Shown here: positions 1-5,127 of the stretch, piece after piece
How the letters are laid out: every line of letters begins with the position of its first letter
Position numbering within the stretch: position 1 is the first letter of the stretch
Assembly: GCA_023389295.1 (NCBI GenBank)
Contig: JAEWEO010000179.1
Coordinates: 1 to 5,127, forward strand
DNA: 5,127 nt
Direction of reading: 5' to 3'
DNA from: Bacillota bacterium
GTDB taxonomy: Bacteria > Bacillota > Clostridia > Lachnospirales > Lachnospiraceae
Translations under genes and position numbers: made by a program
Notes under the pieces: generated by a model
The model's input: only the letters and a program-made list of their open reading frames with translations
Told to the model about the DNA's origin: nothing
Databases searched by the model: none

Positions 1-108
1 GAAAGGAACTTAATAGATAAAAAGTTGGAGAATAAAAACAAAAACGACGTGAAATTACAGCAAAGCAGAAAAAGAATGTTAGAATTAGGGAAGATATTAT
101 CTGGATGA
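1..108 (+). CDS. C-terminal fragment of an unidentified upstream gene (partial)
   Basis: Frame 1 of the + strand is open from the first base to a TGA at 106-108, giving 35 residues; the other two + frames close within the first 20 bases. The peptide is rich in Lys, Asn and Glu and ends in ...MLELGKILSG, which reads like the helical, charged tail of a soluble protein. The gene's start lies outside the window and I do not recognise the family. A terminator hairpin about 60 bases downstream (171-196) is where a gene ending here would be expected to stop. The piece is short enough that the open frame could be chance, so confidence is moderate. Confidence 0.5.
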   Translation, partial: ERNLIDKKLENKNKNDVKLQQSRKRMLELGKILSG

Positions 109-151
109 ACAGAAGTTATGCCAAAAGTAAGATAATTTGCAAGCTAGTTCA

Positions 152-273
152 ACATGTCATGAATAAAAAAGGTATCGAAGCAACTAGCTCGATACCTTAT
201 TTTATCGTATAGGAATGACTTTAATGCACACCTTGCGGGAAGGAATTATTCCTTCGCAATATTTATGACATGT
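152..273. repeat. 14-bp inverted repeat enclosing two hairpins (possible MITE-like element or structured RNA)
   Basis: The left arm 152-165 (ACATGTCATGAATA) and right arm 260-273 (TATTTATGACATGT) are complementary over all 14 positions if one G-U pair (161/264) is allowed. Inside them lie the terminator hairpin (171-196) and a second hairpin at 233-259, whose 3' side abuts the right arm directly. That second hairpin pairs TTGCG with CGCAA and AAGGAA with TTCCTT around a 3-base loop, with two bulged Gs. As RNA the whole would fold as a three-way junction. I see no target-site duplication and no open frame inside. It may be a small non-autonomous mobile element, a structured RNA, or a compound transcription end between convergent genes; the sequence alone does not decide. 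Confidence 0.5.
166..205. terminator. Bidirectional rho-independent terminator
   Basis: GGTATCGA (171-178) pairs perfectly with TCGATACC (189-196) around a 10-base loop, and G180-C181 can pair with G187-C188 inside it. The stem is flanked by AAAAAA (165-170) on the left and TTATTTTAT (197-205) on the right. Read on the - strand, the stem is followed by TTTTTTATTC, a strong U-tract that would end the LacI-type regulator transcript. Read on the + strand, a weaker U-rich stretch follows and would serve the gene ending at 108. The convergent arrangement fits a shared terminator. Confidence 0.85.
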
Positions 274-302
274 AAATTGGTTTACAGCTTCTAATTATAT
301 GC

Positions 303-1259
303 TTAGAGGGTTTCCTCATCTTGTGATATGAGGTTTAACTTGGTTGGAGCATCCGGTAAGAGAAGTATTTGGGTGCGGGAATTTGCATCGTAATCCATTG
401 TAATTAATTTTTTCAATATGGCAATAGCTACCTCTGCTTTTTGTTGATTGCTGACAATAATTCGTTTGGTATCCGGAAGCAACAAATCCGTAGCAGTATT
501 GGAGGATAATACGATAATATCATTATTATCCACATAGCGTTCTACTTGAACCCCTAATAAATCACCGATGACAATACCCTTACGATTTAATTTGCCGGAT
601 AGAAATTCCTTCAGATTGGTATTTGCTCTATTAAGGAAGATATCTTCTTTGTGGAAATGATCACATATTTGCTTCTTAATTCGTTCATTAATCACTTGAT
701 CCATTACCAGATAGGGATTATCATCTGCAAGTTTTTTCTTAGCTTCCTGTATTAAGGCATCATAATCCGGTAGAATTTTATAAAATAAACCTTCTGCAAA
801 ATCACAATCCAGAAAAATTAAGGGGACATAGTAGTGCTTCGTGATTTTACGCAAGGATTTTTCGCTGACATCGATAATAAATACAGCCTCTAATGAGTGT
901 TTATATTTTATTTGAATGTCCTCTAATTCACTAGCTATAGAGAGAATAGTATCATAACCTGCCTGGTAGATTTGTTTTTGGAGTTCACCGGCAAGATCTA
1001 GAGACTGTTGTTTGATGTAAGAAGAAGCATTGTTGCAGACATTAACGATAATACCAATCAAATTACTTCTGCTTTTAGCTAAGGATTTTGCCGTTTGATT
1101 GGGAACATAGCCTAATCGTTTTGCAGTCTCCATTACCTTGATTCTGGTATCATGGCTAATCTTTTCTTTATCCGAATGATTTAATACATAAGAGACCGTT
1201 GCAAGAGATAGATTAAGCTCTTTCGCGATATCCTTCATCGTAACCTTTTCTCTTTTCAT
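303..1259 (-). CDS. LacI-family transcriptional regulator, probable repressor of the adjacent maltodextrin transporter operon
   Basis: This 318-residue protein is expected to bind operator DNA in the cytoplasm and to respond to a sugar-derived effector. The N-terminus carries the full LacI helix-turn-helix: VTMKDIAKE (6-14), recognition helix LATVSYVLN (19-27), and LGYVPN (49-54). The hinge helix follows (about 53-63), with Leu60 at the place of the leucine that wedges into the operator minor groove. Recognition positions equivalent to LacI Tyr17/Gln18 are Leu19/Ala20. The effector domain (about 66-318) is short and divergent: the usual GFDD turn near 255 reads as SSN, although the RIIVSNQQKAEVA stretch still matches the family's TV-Q-----G--A region. 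Met1 gives the standard spacing to the HTH; Met8 (codon 1236-1238) is a possible second start with AAAAGG five bases ahead. The gene is divergent from malF, which implies local control; the exact effector is unknown. Confidence 0.93.
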   Translation of the reverse strand: MKREKVTMKDIAKELNLSLATVSYVLNHSDKEKISHDTRIKVMETAKRLGYVPNQTAKSLAKSRSNLIGIIVNVCNNASSYIKQQSLDLAGELQKQIYQAGYDTILSIASELEDIQIKYKHSLEAVFIIDVSEKSLRKITKHYYVPLIFLDCDFAEGLFYKILPDYDALIQEAKKKLADDNPYLVMDQVINERIKKQICDHFHKEDIFLNRANTNLKEFLSGKLNRKGIVIGDLLGVQVERYVDNNDIIVLSSNTATDLLLPDTKRIIVSNQQKAEVAIAILKKLITMDYDANSRTQILLLPDAPTKLNLISQDEETL

Positions 1260-1270
1260 GAAGTATAAAG

Positions 1271-1278
1271 TTCCTTTC
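1271..1278 (-). promoter_or_regulatory. Ribosome binding site of the LacI-family regulator
   Basis: On the - strand GAAAGGAA lies 11 bases before the ATG at 1259. The spacing is somewhat long, so translation may be modest. An internal Met8 codon has a closer AAAAGG (1244-1249), but the family's usual N-terminal length favours Met1. Confidence 0.6.
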
Positions 1279-1297
1279 AGCTATTCTTTCTGAGTGT

Positions 1298-1327
1298 ATC
1301 ATAACACAGCTAGGATTAAGAATTCAA
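1298..1327 (-). promoter_or_regulatory. Sigma-A type promoter of the LacI-family regulator
   Basis: On the - strand TTGAAT (+ strand 1322-1327) and TATGAT (1298-1303) are separated by 18 bases. The -10 box matches consensus at 5 of 6 positions and is preceded by TGT, an extended -10 feature; the -35 box matches 4 of 6. The predicted start near 1291 would give a leader of about 30 bases. The spacer holds GGATTAAG (+ strand 1313-1320), which resembles the GGTTAAG half-site near the malF start, so autoregulation is possible but unproven. Confidence 0.65.
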
Positions 1328-1426
1328 TCAGCAAGCGCAGAAGATTCTGTGATTTACAAATGTTTAATTAACTTAAATTTATCGAATAGGGTTGATAAAA
1401 GCCTTATATTACAAGCTTTTTAGCAG

Positions 1427-1460
1427 AAGTTATTTAACTTAAACATAAAGAAGTTAAGTA
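1427..1460. promoter_or_regulatory. Cluster of inverted half-sites (candidate upstream regulator-binding site)
   Basis: AAGTTA (1427-1432) and TAACTT (1435-1440) form perfect palindrome arms around a 2-base centre. The second arm also pairs with AAGTTAAGTA (1451-1460): TATTTAACTT (1431-1440) matches it at 9 of 10 positions across a 10-base spacer. Three half-sites in alternating orientation, 60-95 bases upstream of the malF -35 box, suggest an auxiliary operator or activator site. The centre has no CG, so it need not be bound by the same LacI-type protein. In A+T-rich DNA such dyads also arise by chance. Confidence 0.4.
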
Positions 1461-1521
1461 AAAATTAGTATAAAACGCATAAAAAATATTGATAAAATAA
1501 TAAATTATTGTGCAAAATAAC

Positions 1522-1550
1522 TTGACATTTGGTATATGAAATGGTAAATT
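1522..1550 (+). promoter_or_regulatory. Sigma-A type promoter of the malFGE operon
   Basis: A perfect -35 box TTGACA (1522-1527) is followed after 17 bases by TAAATT (1545-1550), which matches the -10 consensus at 4 of 6 positions and is preceded by TGG, an extended -10 motif. Transcription would begin near 1557, leaving a leader of about 50 bases before the malF start. The A+T-rich DNA just upstream may strengthen it. The -10 box lies inside a 22-bp dyad, and an operator candidate sits directly on the predicted start, both consistent with repression of initiation. Confidence 0.8.
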
Positions 1551-1555
1551 CATAT
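1534..1555. promoter_or_regulatory. 22-bp dyad overlapping the malF -10 box
   Basis: ATATGAA (1534-1540) and TTCATAT (1549-1555) are perfect inverted arms around an 8-base spacer. The right arm and spacer cover the -10 hexamer at 1545-1550. A dimeric protein bound here would block RNA polymerase. The arms are unlike the GGTTAAG half-sites nearby, so a second regulator, or chance, is possible. Confidence 0.4.
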
Positions 1556-1557
1556 TA

Positions 1558-1572
1558 GGTTAAGCGGTTAAG
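1558..1572. promoter_or_regulatory. Candidate LacI-family operator at the malF transcription start
   Basis: TTAAGCGGTTAA (1560-1571) is symmetric at 10 of 12 positions around a central CG, the hallmark of most LacI-family operators. It lies at the predicted transcription start, where binding would repress. The same stretch reads as a direct repeat GGTTAAG-C-GGTTAAG, and a further GGTTAAG occurs at 1599-1605 over the ribosome binding site. The inner bases fit the core of a CcpA cre site, but its outer TG and CA are absent, so the divergent regulator is the more likely ligand. Confidence 0.55.
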
Positions 1573-1595
1573 TAATGATTATGATGTGACGTCAT

Positions 1596-1608
1596 GGAGG
1601 TTAAGATG
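1596..1608 (+). promoter_or_regulatory. Ribosome binding site that fixes the malF start at 1606
   Basis: GGAGG (1596-1600) lies five bases before the ATG at 1606-1608. The in-frame ATG at 1594 overlaps this Shine-Dalgarno sequence and has no purine-rich site of its own upstream, so the longer reading is unlikely. The protein then begins MAKRKK, a basic cytoplasmic start typical of an inner-membrane permease. Confidence 0.75.
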
Positions 1609-2946
1609 GCAAAGCGAAAGAAGGCCGTATTACTATCCCTATTCCTTTGGGGAGGGGGGCAATTCTTTATAGGAAAACAAAAACTGAAGGGTATTCTTCT
1701 TTTTCTTATTCAAGTATTGTTTCTTGGAATTGAATTGCGAACGGGATACTGGATTGAATATTTCTTTGGTCTGATACCAAAATTAAGTTTGCGATTGCAT
1801 GGAGGATTTTTTTCAAAAGGTATTTGGGGATTTGTTACCCTCGGCAATAAAGCAGGTGCAAAGAACGGAGATCACTCCACCATGCTTTTGGTTGGAGGTA
1901 TTATTACGATACTGGTCCTTTCCTTATTTATCCTTATCTTTGTTTGGAACCTAAGAGATGCCTATATGACAGGCAAAGTCATTGATCAAGGTGGAAATTA
2001 CATATCCTCTAAGGAATATATAAAGGCAGCTTATAAAAAGTTTTTTCCTTACATTATATTGGCGCCGATAATGATATTGGTCGTATTTGTTATCTTTATG
2101 CCCATTATCTTCTCCATACTTACGGCATTTACTAACTATAATAAAAATCATTTGCCTCCGGCTTCTTTGATTGATTGGGTCGGATTCAAGAATTTTATAA
2201 AGCTGGTTCAGGTACCGATTTGGTCCAATACCTTTTTGTCAGTATTATTATGGACGGTAGTCTGGGCAGTTTGCTCTACTTTTTCTACCTATTTTATTGG
2301 TATGCTTCAAGCTGTTTTACTAAACAGCAAATATGTTAAGCATAAATCTCTCTACCGCAGCATTCTGATTCTGCCGTGGGCAATACCTCAGATGATTAGC
2401 CTGCTTGTTTTTAAGAATCTGCTGAACGGGCAATTTGGTCCGTTGGGCCAATTATTTATCGATCTTGGACTGACGGATCAAAGAATCCCTTTTCTGACAG
2501 ATCCTCTGCTGGCTAAGATTATGGTTATCTTGGTGAATTTGTGGATGGGATTTCCAATGTTTATGATCATGATACAAGGGATTCTTTCCAACATTGATAA
2601 AGGTCTTTACGAAGCGGCAGAGATTGATGGAGCTGGTTCCTACCAGACTTTTCGTAAAATTACATTACCTTTAGTATTTAAAGCAACAGGACCTCTCCTT
2701 GTCATGAATTTTGCGGGTAACTTTAATGGATTTGGTGCAATCTTCTTCCTTACGGAGGGAGGTCCCGTTAATCCAAAGTATCAGTTGGCAGGAGATACGG
2801 ATATTCTGATTTCCTGGATTTATAAACTGACACTCAATCATCAGATTTATGATATGGCAGCAGTAATGTGTATTATCTTATTCTTGATGATAGCAGTCGT
2901 TTCCTTCTGGAACTTTAAGAGAACCAATGCTTTTAAGGAGGTTTAG
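1606..2946 (+). CDS. malF: Maltodextrin ABC transporter permease, MalF type
   Basis: One of the two membrane subunits of a malto-oligosaccharide importer, expected to pair with the MalG-type protein and carry sugar across the cytoplasmic membrane. From Met at 1606 it has 446 residues. Eight or nine hydrophobic segments are visible, near 7-22, 28-44, 93-114, 150-175, 209-233, 250-269, 305-326, 357-382 and 417-435. The EAA loop that docks the ATPase is intact: EAAEIDGAG at 336-344 through ITLP at 352-355. The C-terminal NFNGFGAIFFLTEGGP (373-388) and AGDTDILISWIY (395-406) are close to the corresponding stretch of E. coli MalF, which supports maltose/maltodextrin over other sugars. The N-terminal LSLFLWGGGQFFIGKQKLKG (10-29) is an added hydrophobic hairpin common in Firmicutes MalF proteins. 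Its end carries the malG ribosome binding site, so the two genes are closely coupled. Confidence 0.93.
   Translation: MAKRKKAVLLSLFLWGGGQFFIGKQKLKGILLFLIQVLFLGIELRTGYWIEYFFGLIPKLSLRLHGGFFSKGIWGFVTLGNKAGAKNGDHSTMLLVGGIITILVLSLFILIFVWNLRDAYMTGKVIDQGGNYISSKEYIKAAYKKFFPYIILAPIMILVVFVIFMPIIFSILTAFTNYNKNHLPPASLIDWVGFKNFIKLVQVPIWSNTFLSVLLWTVVWAVCSTFSTYFIGMLQAVLLNSKYVKHKSLYRSILILPWAIPQMISLLVFKNLLNGQFGPLGQLFIDLGLTDQRIPFLTDPLLAKIMVILVNLWMGFPMFMIMIQGILSNIDKGLYEAAEIDGAGSYQTFRKITLPLVFKATGPLLVMNFAGNFNGFGAIFFLTEGGPVNPKYQLAGDTDILISWIYKLTLNHQIYDMAAVMCIILFLMIAVVSFWNFKRTNAFKEV
2935..2941 (+). promoter_or_regulatory. Ribosome binding site of malG, inside the end of malF
   Basis: AAGGAGG lies eight bases before the malG ATG and overlaps the last malF codons. 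Only three bases separate the malF stop from the malG start, so ribosomes ending malF can restart on malG, keeping the two permeases in equal amounts. Confidence 0.85.
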
Positions 2947-2949
2947 GCA

Positions 2950-3774
2950 ATGAAGAGAAGATTAAAAGCATTTTTCGTTAATCTGGAACTCATTCTGGTA
3001 TGTGGGGTTGTAATTATACCTGTGATTTGGATTATTATGTCCTCCTTTAATGAAGGCAAGGGTTTAATGTCCTCCACCTTACTTCCTAGGAATATTACTT
3101 TTGATAACTATATTAATTTATTTAAAGAGACGGATTATTTGATTTGGTTTAAGAACTCCTTATCCATTGCATTATTGAATGCATTTGTGTCAGTAATTTT
3201 GATTATGATTACGGCTTGGGTGGTATCTAGATTTCAATTTAAGGGAAGAAAGACAGGACTTATGACCATGTTAATCCTATCAATGTTTCCCAGCTTTTTA
3301 TCCATGACAGCAATTTATACGCTCTTTATGACCTTTGGTTTAAATAAGACGCCTCTATCTTTGGTAATTGTTTATTCCGCAGGAGCGATTCCTTATAATG
3401 TTTGGCTTGTGAAAGGATATTTGGACGGTATTCCCATGTCTTTGGATGAAGCAGCCTATATTGATGGAAGCTCAAAATTAAATACATTTCTTAAGATTAT
3501 TTTGCCCATGTCAAAGCCCATCATTGTATACTGTGCAGTTTCCCAGTTTATGATGCCCTGGATGGATTATATTTTACCGAATTTACTTTATACCGGAGAG
3601 TCTTCAAGAACCATAGCCGTAGGACTATATACCATGATCTCCGGAAATGAGAATTCTAATTTTACAACCTTTGCAGCGGGGGCGGTATTAATCGCAATTC
3701 CGATTACGGTACTATACCTATTATTTCAAAAGTATTTGGTTGAGGGAATTGCTGCAGGAGCGGACAAGGGGTAA
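2950..3774 (+). CDS. malG: Maltodextrin ABC transporter permease, MalG type
   Basis: The second membrane subunit of the importer, forming a heterodimer with the MalF-type protein. At 274 residues it has the usual length of the family. Six membrane segments are apparent, near 11-31, 70-92, 105-129, 136-156, 190-211 and 241-260. The EAA loop reads DEAAYIDGSS at 166-175 and ILP at 184-186, so the ATPase contact is intact. LPRNITFDNYINLF (45-58) after the first membrane segment and the C-terminus KYLVEGIAAGADKG (261-274) are standard MalG wording. The C-terminal tail corresponds to the part of E. coli MalG that contacts the MalK dimer. It follows malF after three bases and precedes malE by 35. 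No sign of truncation or frameshift. The family also includes permeases for other oligosaccharides; the MalF and MalE neighbours make maltodextrin the best call. Confidence 0.93.
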   Translation: MKRRLKAFFVNLELILVCGVVIIPVIWIIMSSFNEGKGLMSSTLLPRNITFDNYINLFKETDYLIWFKNSLSIALLNAFVSVILIMITAWVVSRFQFKGRKTGLMTMLILSMFPSFLSMTAIYTLFMTFGLNKTPLSLVIVYSAGAIPYNVWLVKGYLDGIPMSLDEAAYIDGSSKLNTFLKIILPMSKPIIVYCAVSQFMMPWMDYILPNLLYTGESSRTIAVGLYTMISGNENSNFTTFAAGAVLIAIPITVLYLLFQKYLVEGIAAGADKG

Positions 3775-3797
3775 GCACTATATATTTAGATTGCTAT

Positions 3798-3803
3798 AGG
3801 AGG
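3798..3803 (+). promoter_or_regulatory. Ribosome binding site that fixes the malE start at 3810
   Basis: AGGAGG ends directly against an ATG at 3804 but lies six bases before the in-frame ATG at 3810. A ribosome cannot use a start with no spacer, so 3810 is the real start. This also gives the cleaner lipoprotein signal, MKRIVSV.... The strong site may help the binding protein reach higher levels than the permeases. Confidence 0.8.
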
Positions 3804-3809
3804 ATGTTT

Positions 3810-5123
3810 ATGAAGAGAATAGTATCTGTTTTATTGGTTCTCATTATGCTTTTTGCTATGAGTGGATGTAAGCGAGAGATTCCAATGGAGGAGGATGCAG
3901 AGACAGCAAATACACAGGGAAATACAACGACTGACTCTGATACGGAACCTACGATATCACCGATAGCACAGGAGAAGGAATTACTTCCTGAGGAGGGGGC
4001 AAAGCTTACCTTTTGGACGGGTGATGTAGCATTTGCAGAAGCAATAGCAAAGAATTTTGAAGCAAAATATGGAGTCCCTGTTACGGTAGAGGAGGTTGGA
4101 CTTGGTGCAATTGATAAGATAGCACTTAGTGGCCCTGCAGGTACTGGTGCTGATGTCTTTATGAGTCCCCATGACTCCTTCCAGCATGGAGTTACAGCGG
4201 GATTATTTTTAGAGATAGATAGTAAGATTGTAGAAAAATTGAACGAAAGAGTAAATGAAGTAGGTATGAAAACCGTTACCTCACAGAATAAGGTTTACGG
4301 AGTCCCGGTTTCCCTAGAAACCAGTTGCCTATTTTATAATAAAGATATCGTAGGTGAGCAACCGGCAACTACTTTGGAGGAAATCCTTACGAAAGCGAAG
4401 GATTATAACGATCCCATTAATAATAATTTTTATTTTTTAATGACCATTGGTGATGGTTATAAGATCTATCCAATGCTAAGTGCATATGGTTTTCAGTTAT
4501 TTGGGGAAGATGGAAATAATGCAGATAATCCGGGCTTTGATACGGAGGAATTTGAAAAAGGGCTGGATTTAGTAGGAAGCCTCAAAGAGATCATGCCCGT
4601 AGCTTCCATTGATTTGGGAAATGTAAGTTTCTTAAGGAGTCAGTTTTCAGAAGGGAAAATTGCCTATGAAATATCAGGACCTTGGGATATTACAACCTTT
4701 AAAGATAGTGGAGTTAATTTTGGTGTGACGGTACTGCCAACCTTTAACGGGGAAGCCTTAACTCCTTTTGCAGGTGTGCAAAATGCTCATGTTTCTGCAT
4801 TTACCAAATATCCAATCGCTGCACAGCTTTTTGCAGAGTATCTGATATCTGATGAATCAGCCGGTATTATGTACCAGCTGGCAAATAAAATAACGACCCT
4901 TAAAGACGTAAGTAATATAGAGGGCTTATCCGAAGATGAATTAATCAAGCCTTTCGTAGAACAGTTTGCAAATTCTTATCCGATGCCTTCTGTCTCAAGA
5001 ATATCCTATTACTGGTCCATCTCGGCTAGCATCTGCCAAGCAGTTTTTGATGGACAATTGACGCCTGCAGAGGGTAGAAAAAAGGCGGTTGAAGATTGGA
5101 ATACACTACTTACGACCGAGTAA
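3810..5123 (+). CDS. malE: Maltodextrin-binding lipoprotein, MalE type
   Basis: The extracellular receptor that delivers sugar to MalF/MalG. From Met at 3810 it has 437 residues. A basic MKR start, a hydrophobic core and AMSGC give a lipoprotein signal with Cys20 as the lipid anchor. Residues 21-63 form an acidic, Thr-rich linker. The solute-binding fold follows: LTFWTGD (66-72), DVFMSPHDSF (115-124), GVPVSLE (164-170), GYKIYP (216-221), ISGPWD (288-293), GVTVLPTFNG, and SYYW (399-402). By eye, several of these align with E. coli MalE ligand contacts: Asp72 with Asp14, Asp122 with Asp65, Glu170 with Glu111, Tyr217 with Tyr155, Trp292 with Trp230 and Trp402 with Trp340. The equivalents of Trp62, Arg66 and Phe156 appear to be Ser119, Ser123 and Lys218, so specificity may differ from plain maltose. 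It is the last gene seen of the operon; the window ends four bases after its stop, so no terminator can be judged. Confidence 0.92.
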   Translation: MKRIVSVLLVLIMLFAMSGCKREIPMEEDAETANTQGNTTTDSDTEPTISPIAQEKELLPEEGAKLTFWTGDVAFAEAIAKNFEAKYGVPVTVEEVGLGAIDKIALSGPAGTGADVFMSPHDSFQHGVTAGLFLEIDSKIVEKLNERVNEVGMKTVTSQNKVYGVPVSLETSCLFYNKDIVGEQPATTLEEILTKAKDYNDPINNNFYFLMTIGDGYKIYPMLSAYGFQLFGEDGNNADNPGFDTEEFEKGLDLVGSLKEIMPVASIDLGNVSFLRSQFSEGKIAYEISGPWDITTFKDSGVNFGVTVLPTFNGEALTPFAGVQNAHVSAFTKYPIAAQLFAEYLISDESAGIMYQLANKITTLKDVSNIEGLSEDELIKPFVEQFANSYPMPSVSRISYYWSISASICQAVFDGQLTPAEGRKKAVEDWNTLLTTE

Positions 5124-5127
5124 ACAG

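Larger units (their letters stand above)
1260..1605. other. Divergent intergenic regulatory region between the repressor gene and malF
   Basis: This stretch of about 346 bases has no convincing gene on either strand. It carries the repressor promoter at its left end and the malF promoter at its right end. Between them, 1361-1521 is very A+T-rich with several A-tracts, which could act as an UP-type element for the malF promoter. A 10-base direct repeat TTAACTTAAA occurs at 1368-1377 and 1434-1443, and related half-sites recur toward malF. I see no tRNA, no riboswitch-like fold and no terminator in it. Confidence 0.8.

Noticed and set aside
109..302. Possible small gene between the upstream fragment and the regulator
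   Set aside because: The only ATG starts there close within a few codons; the stretch is explained by the hairpins and terminator.
1326..1345. Possible CcpA cre site around AAGCGC
   Set aside because: It shares only the central AAGCG with the cre consensus; the downstream half and the outer TG/CA do not fit.
1649..1659. G-rich run (GGGG A GGGGGG) near the start of malF, a possible slippage or phase-variation site
   Set aside because: It encodes Trp-Gly-Gly-Gly in frame within a hairpin seen in related permeases, the gene is intact, and a six-base G run is short for phase variation.
1951..2151. 66-residue open frame on the - strand inside malF
   Set aside because: It lies antisense to a clear permease gene, has no ribosome binding site I can see, and its Tyr/Arg/Lys/Ile-rich wording fits a shadow of hydrophobic coding DNA.
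3778..3799. Short inverted repeat CTATA/TATAG between malG and malE, considered as a processing or attenuation hairpin
   Set aside because: The arms are only five A+T-rich bases with a 12-base loop, too weak to support a stable structure.
3981..4187. 68-residue open frame on the - strand inside malE
   Set aside because: It is antisense to conserved MalE motifs, is rich in Cys in a way that reflects the other strand, and has no recognisable domain.

Overview
The window looks like chromosomal DNA from a low-GC Gram-positive anaerobe of the Clostridia, most likely a Lachnospiraceae-type organism. The grounds are an A+T-rich base composition, strong AGGAGG-type ribosome binding sites, a lipoprotein signal on the solute-binding protein, and protein wording typical of Firmicutes maltodextrin transporters. 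The genus is an inference from style, not from a marker gene.

Layout from left to right: (1) positions 1-108 are open on the + strand and probably hold the last 35 codons of a gene that starts outside the window. (2) Positions 109-302 are a convergent intergenic stretch with a strong bidirectional terminator hairpin, a second hairpin, and a 14-bp inverted repeat enclosing both. (3) Positions 303-1259 on the - strand encode a LacI-family repressor. (4) Positions 1260-1605 are a divergent regulatory region with a promoter for each side, a LacI-type operator candidate at the transporter transcription start, a dyad over the transporter -10 box, and several copies of a GTTAA-containing half-site. 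(5) Positions 1606-5123 on the + strand hold a tight three-gene ABC importer operon: MalF-type permease, MalG-type permease, and a MalE-type lipoprotein binding protein.

Together this is a regulator plus importer cassette for malto-oligosaccharides. The lipoprotein captures the sugar outside the membrane and passes it to the MalF/MalG channel. The divergent LacI-type protein probably represses the operon until a sugar-derived signal is present. No ATPase (MalK/MsmX type) and no glycoside hydrolase lies in the window, so a shared ATPase encoded elsewhere is likely. Two start codons are better placed slightly inside the longest open frames (malF at 1606, malE at 3810), because the Shine-Dalgarno sequences fit only those.

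I see no clearly new biological system here. The points most worth a second look are the repeated half-sites and dyads in the divergent promoter region, the degenerate effector domain of the repressor, the binding-site substitutions in the MalE homologue, and the nested-hairpin element between 141 and 290.
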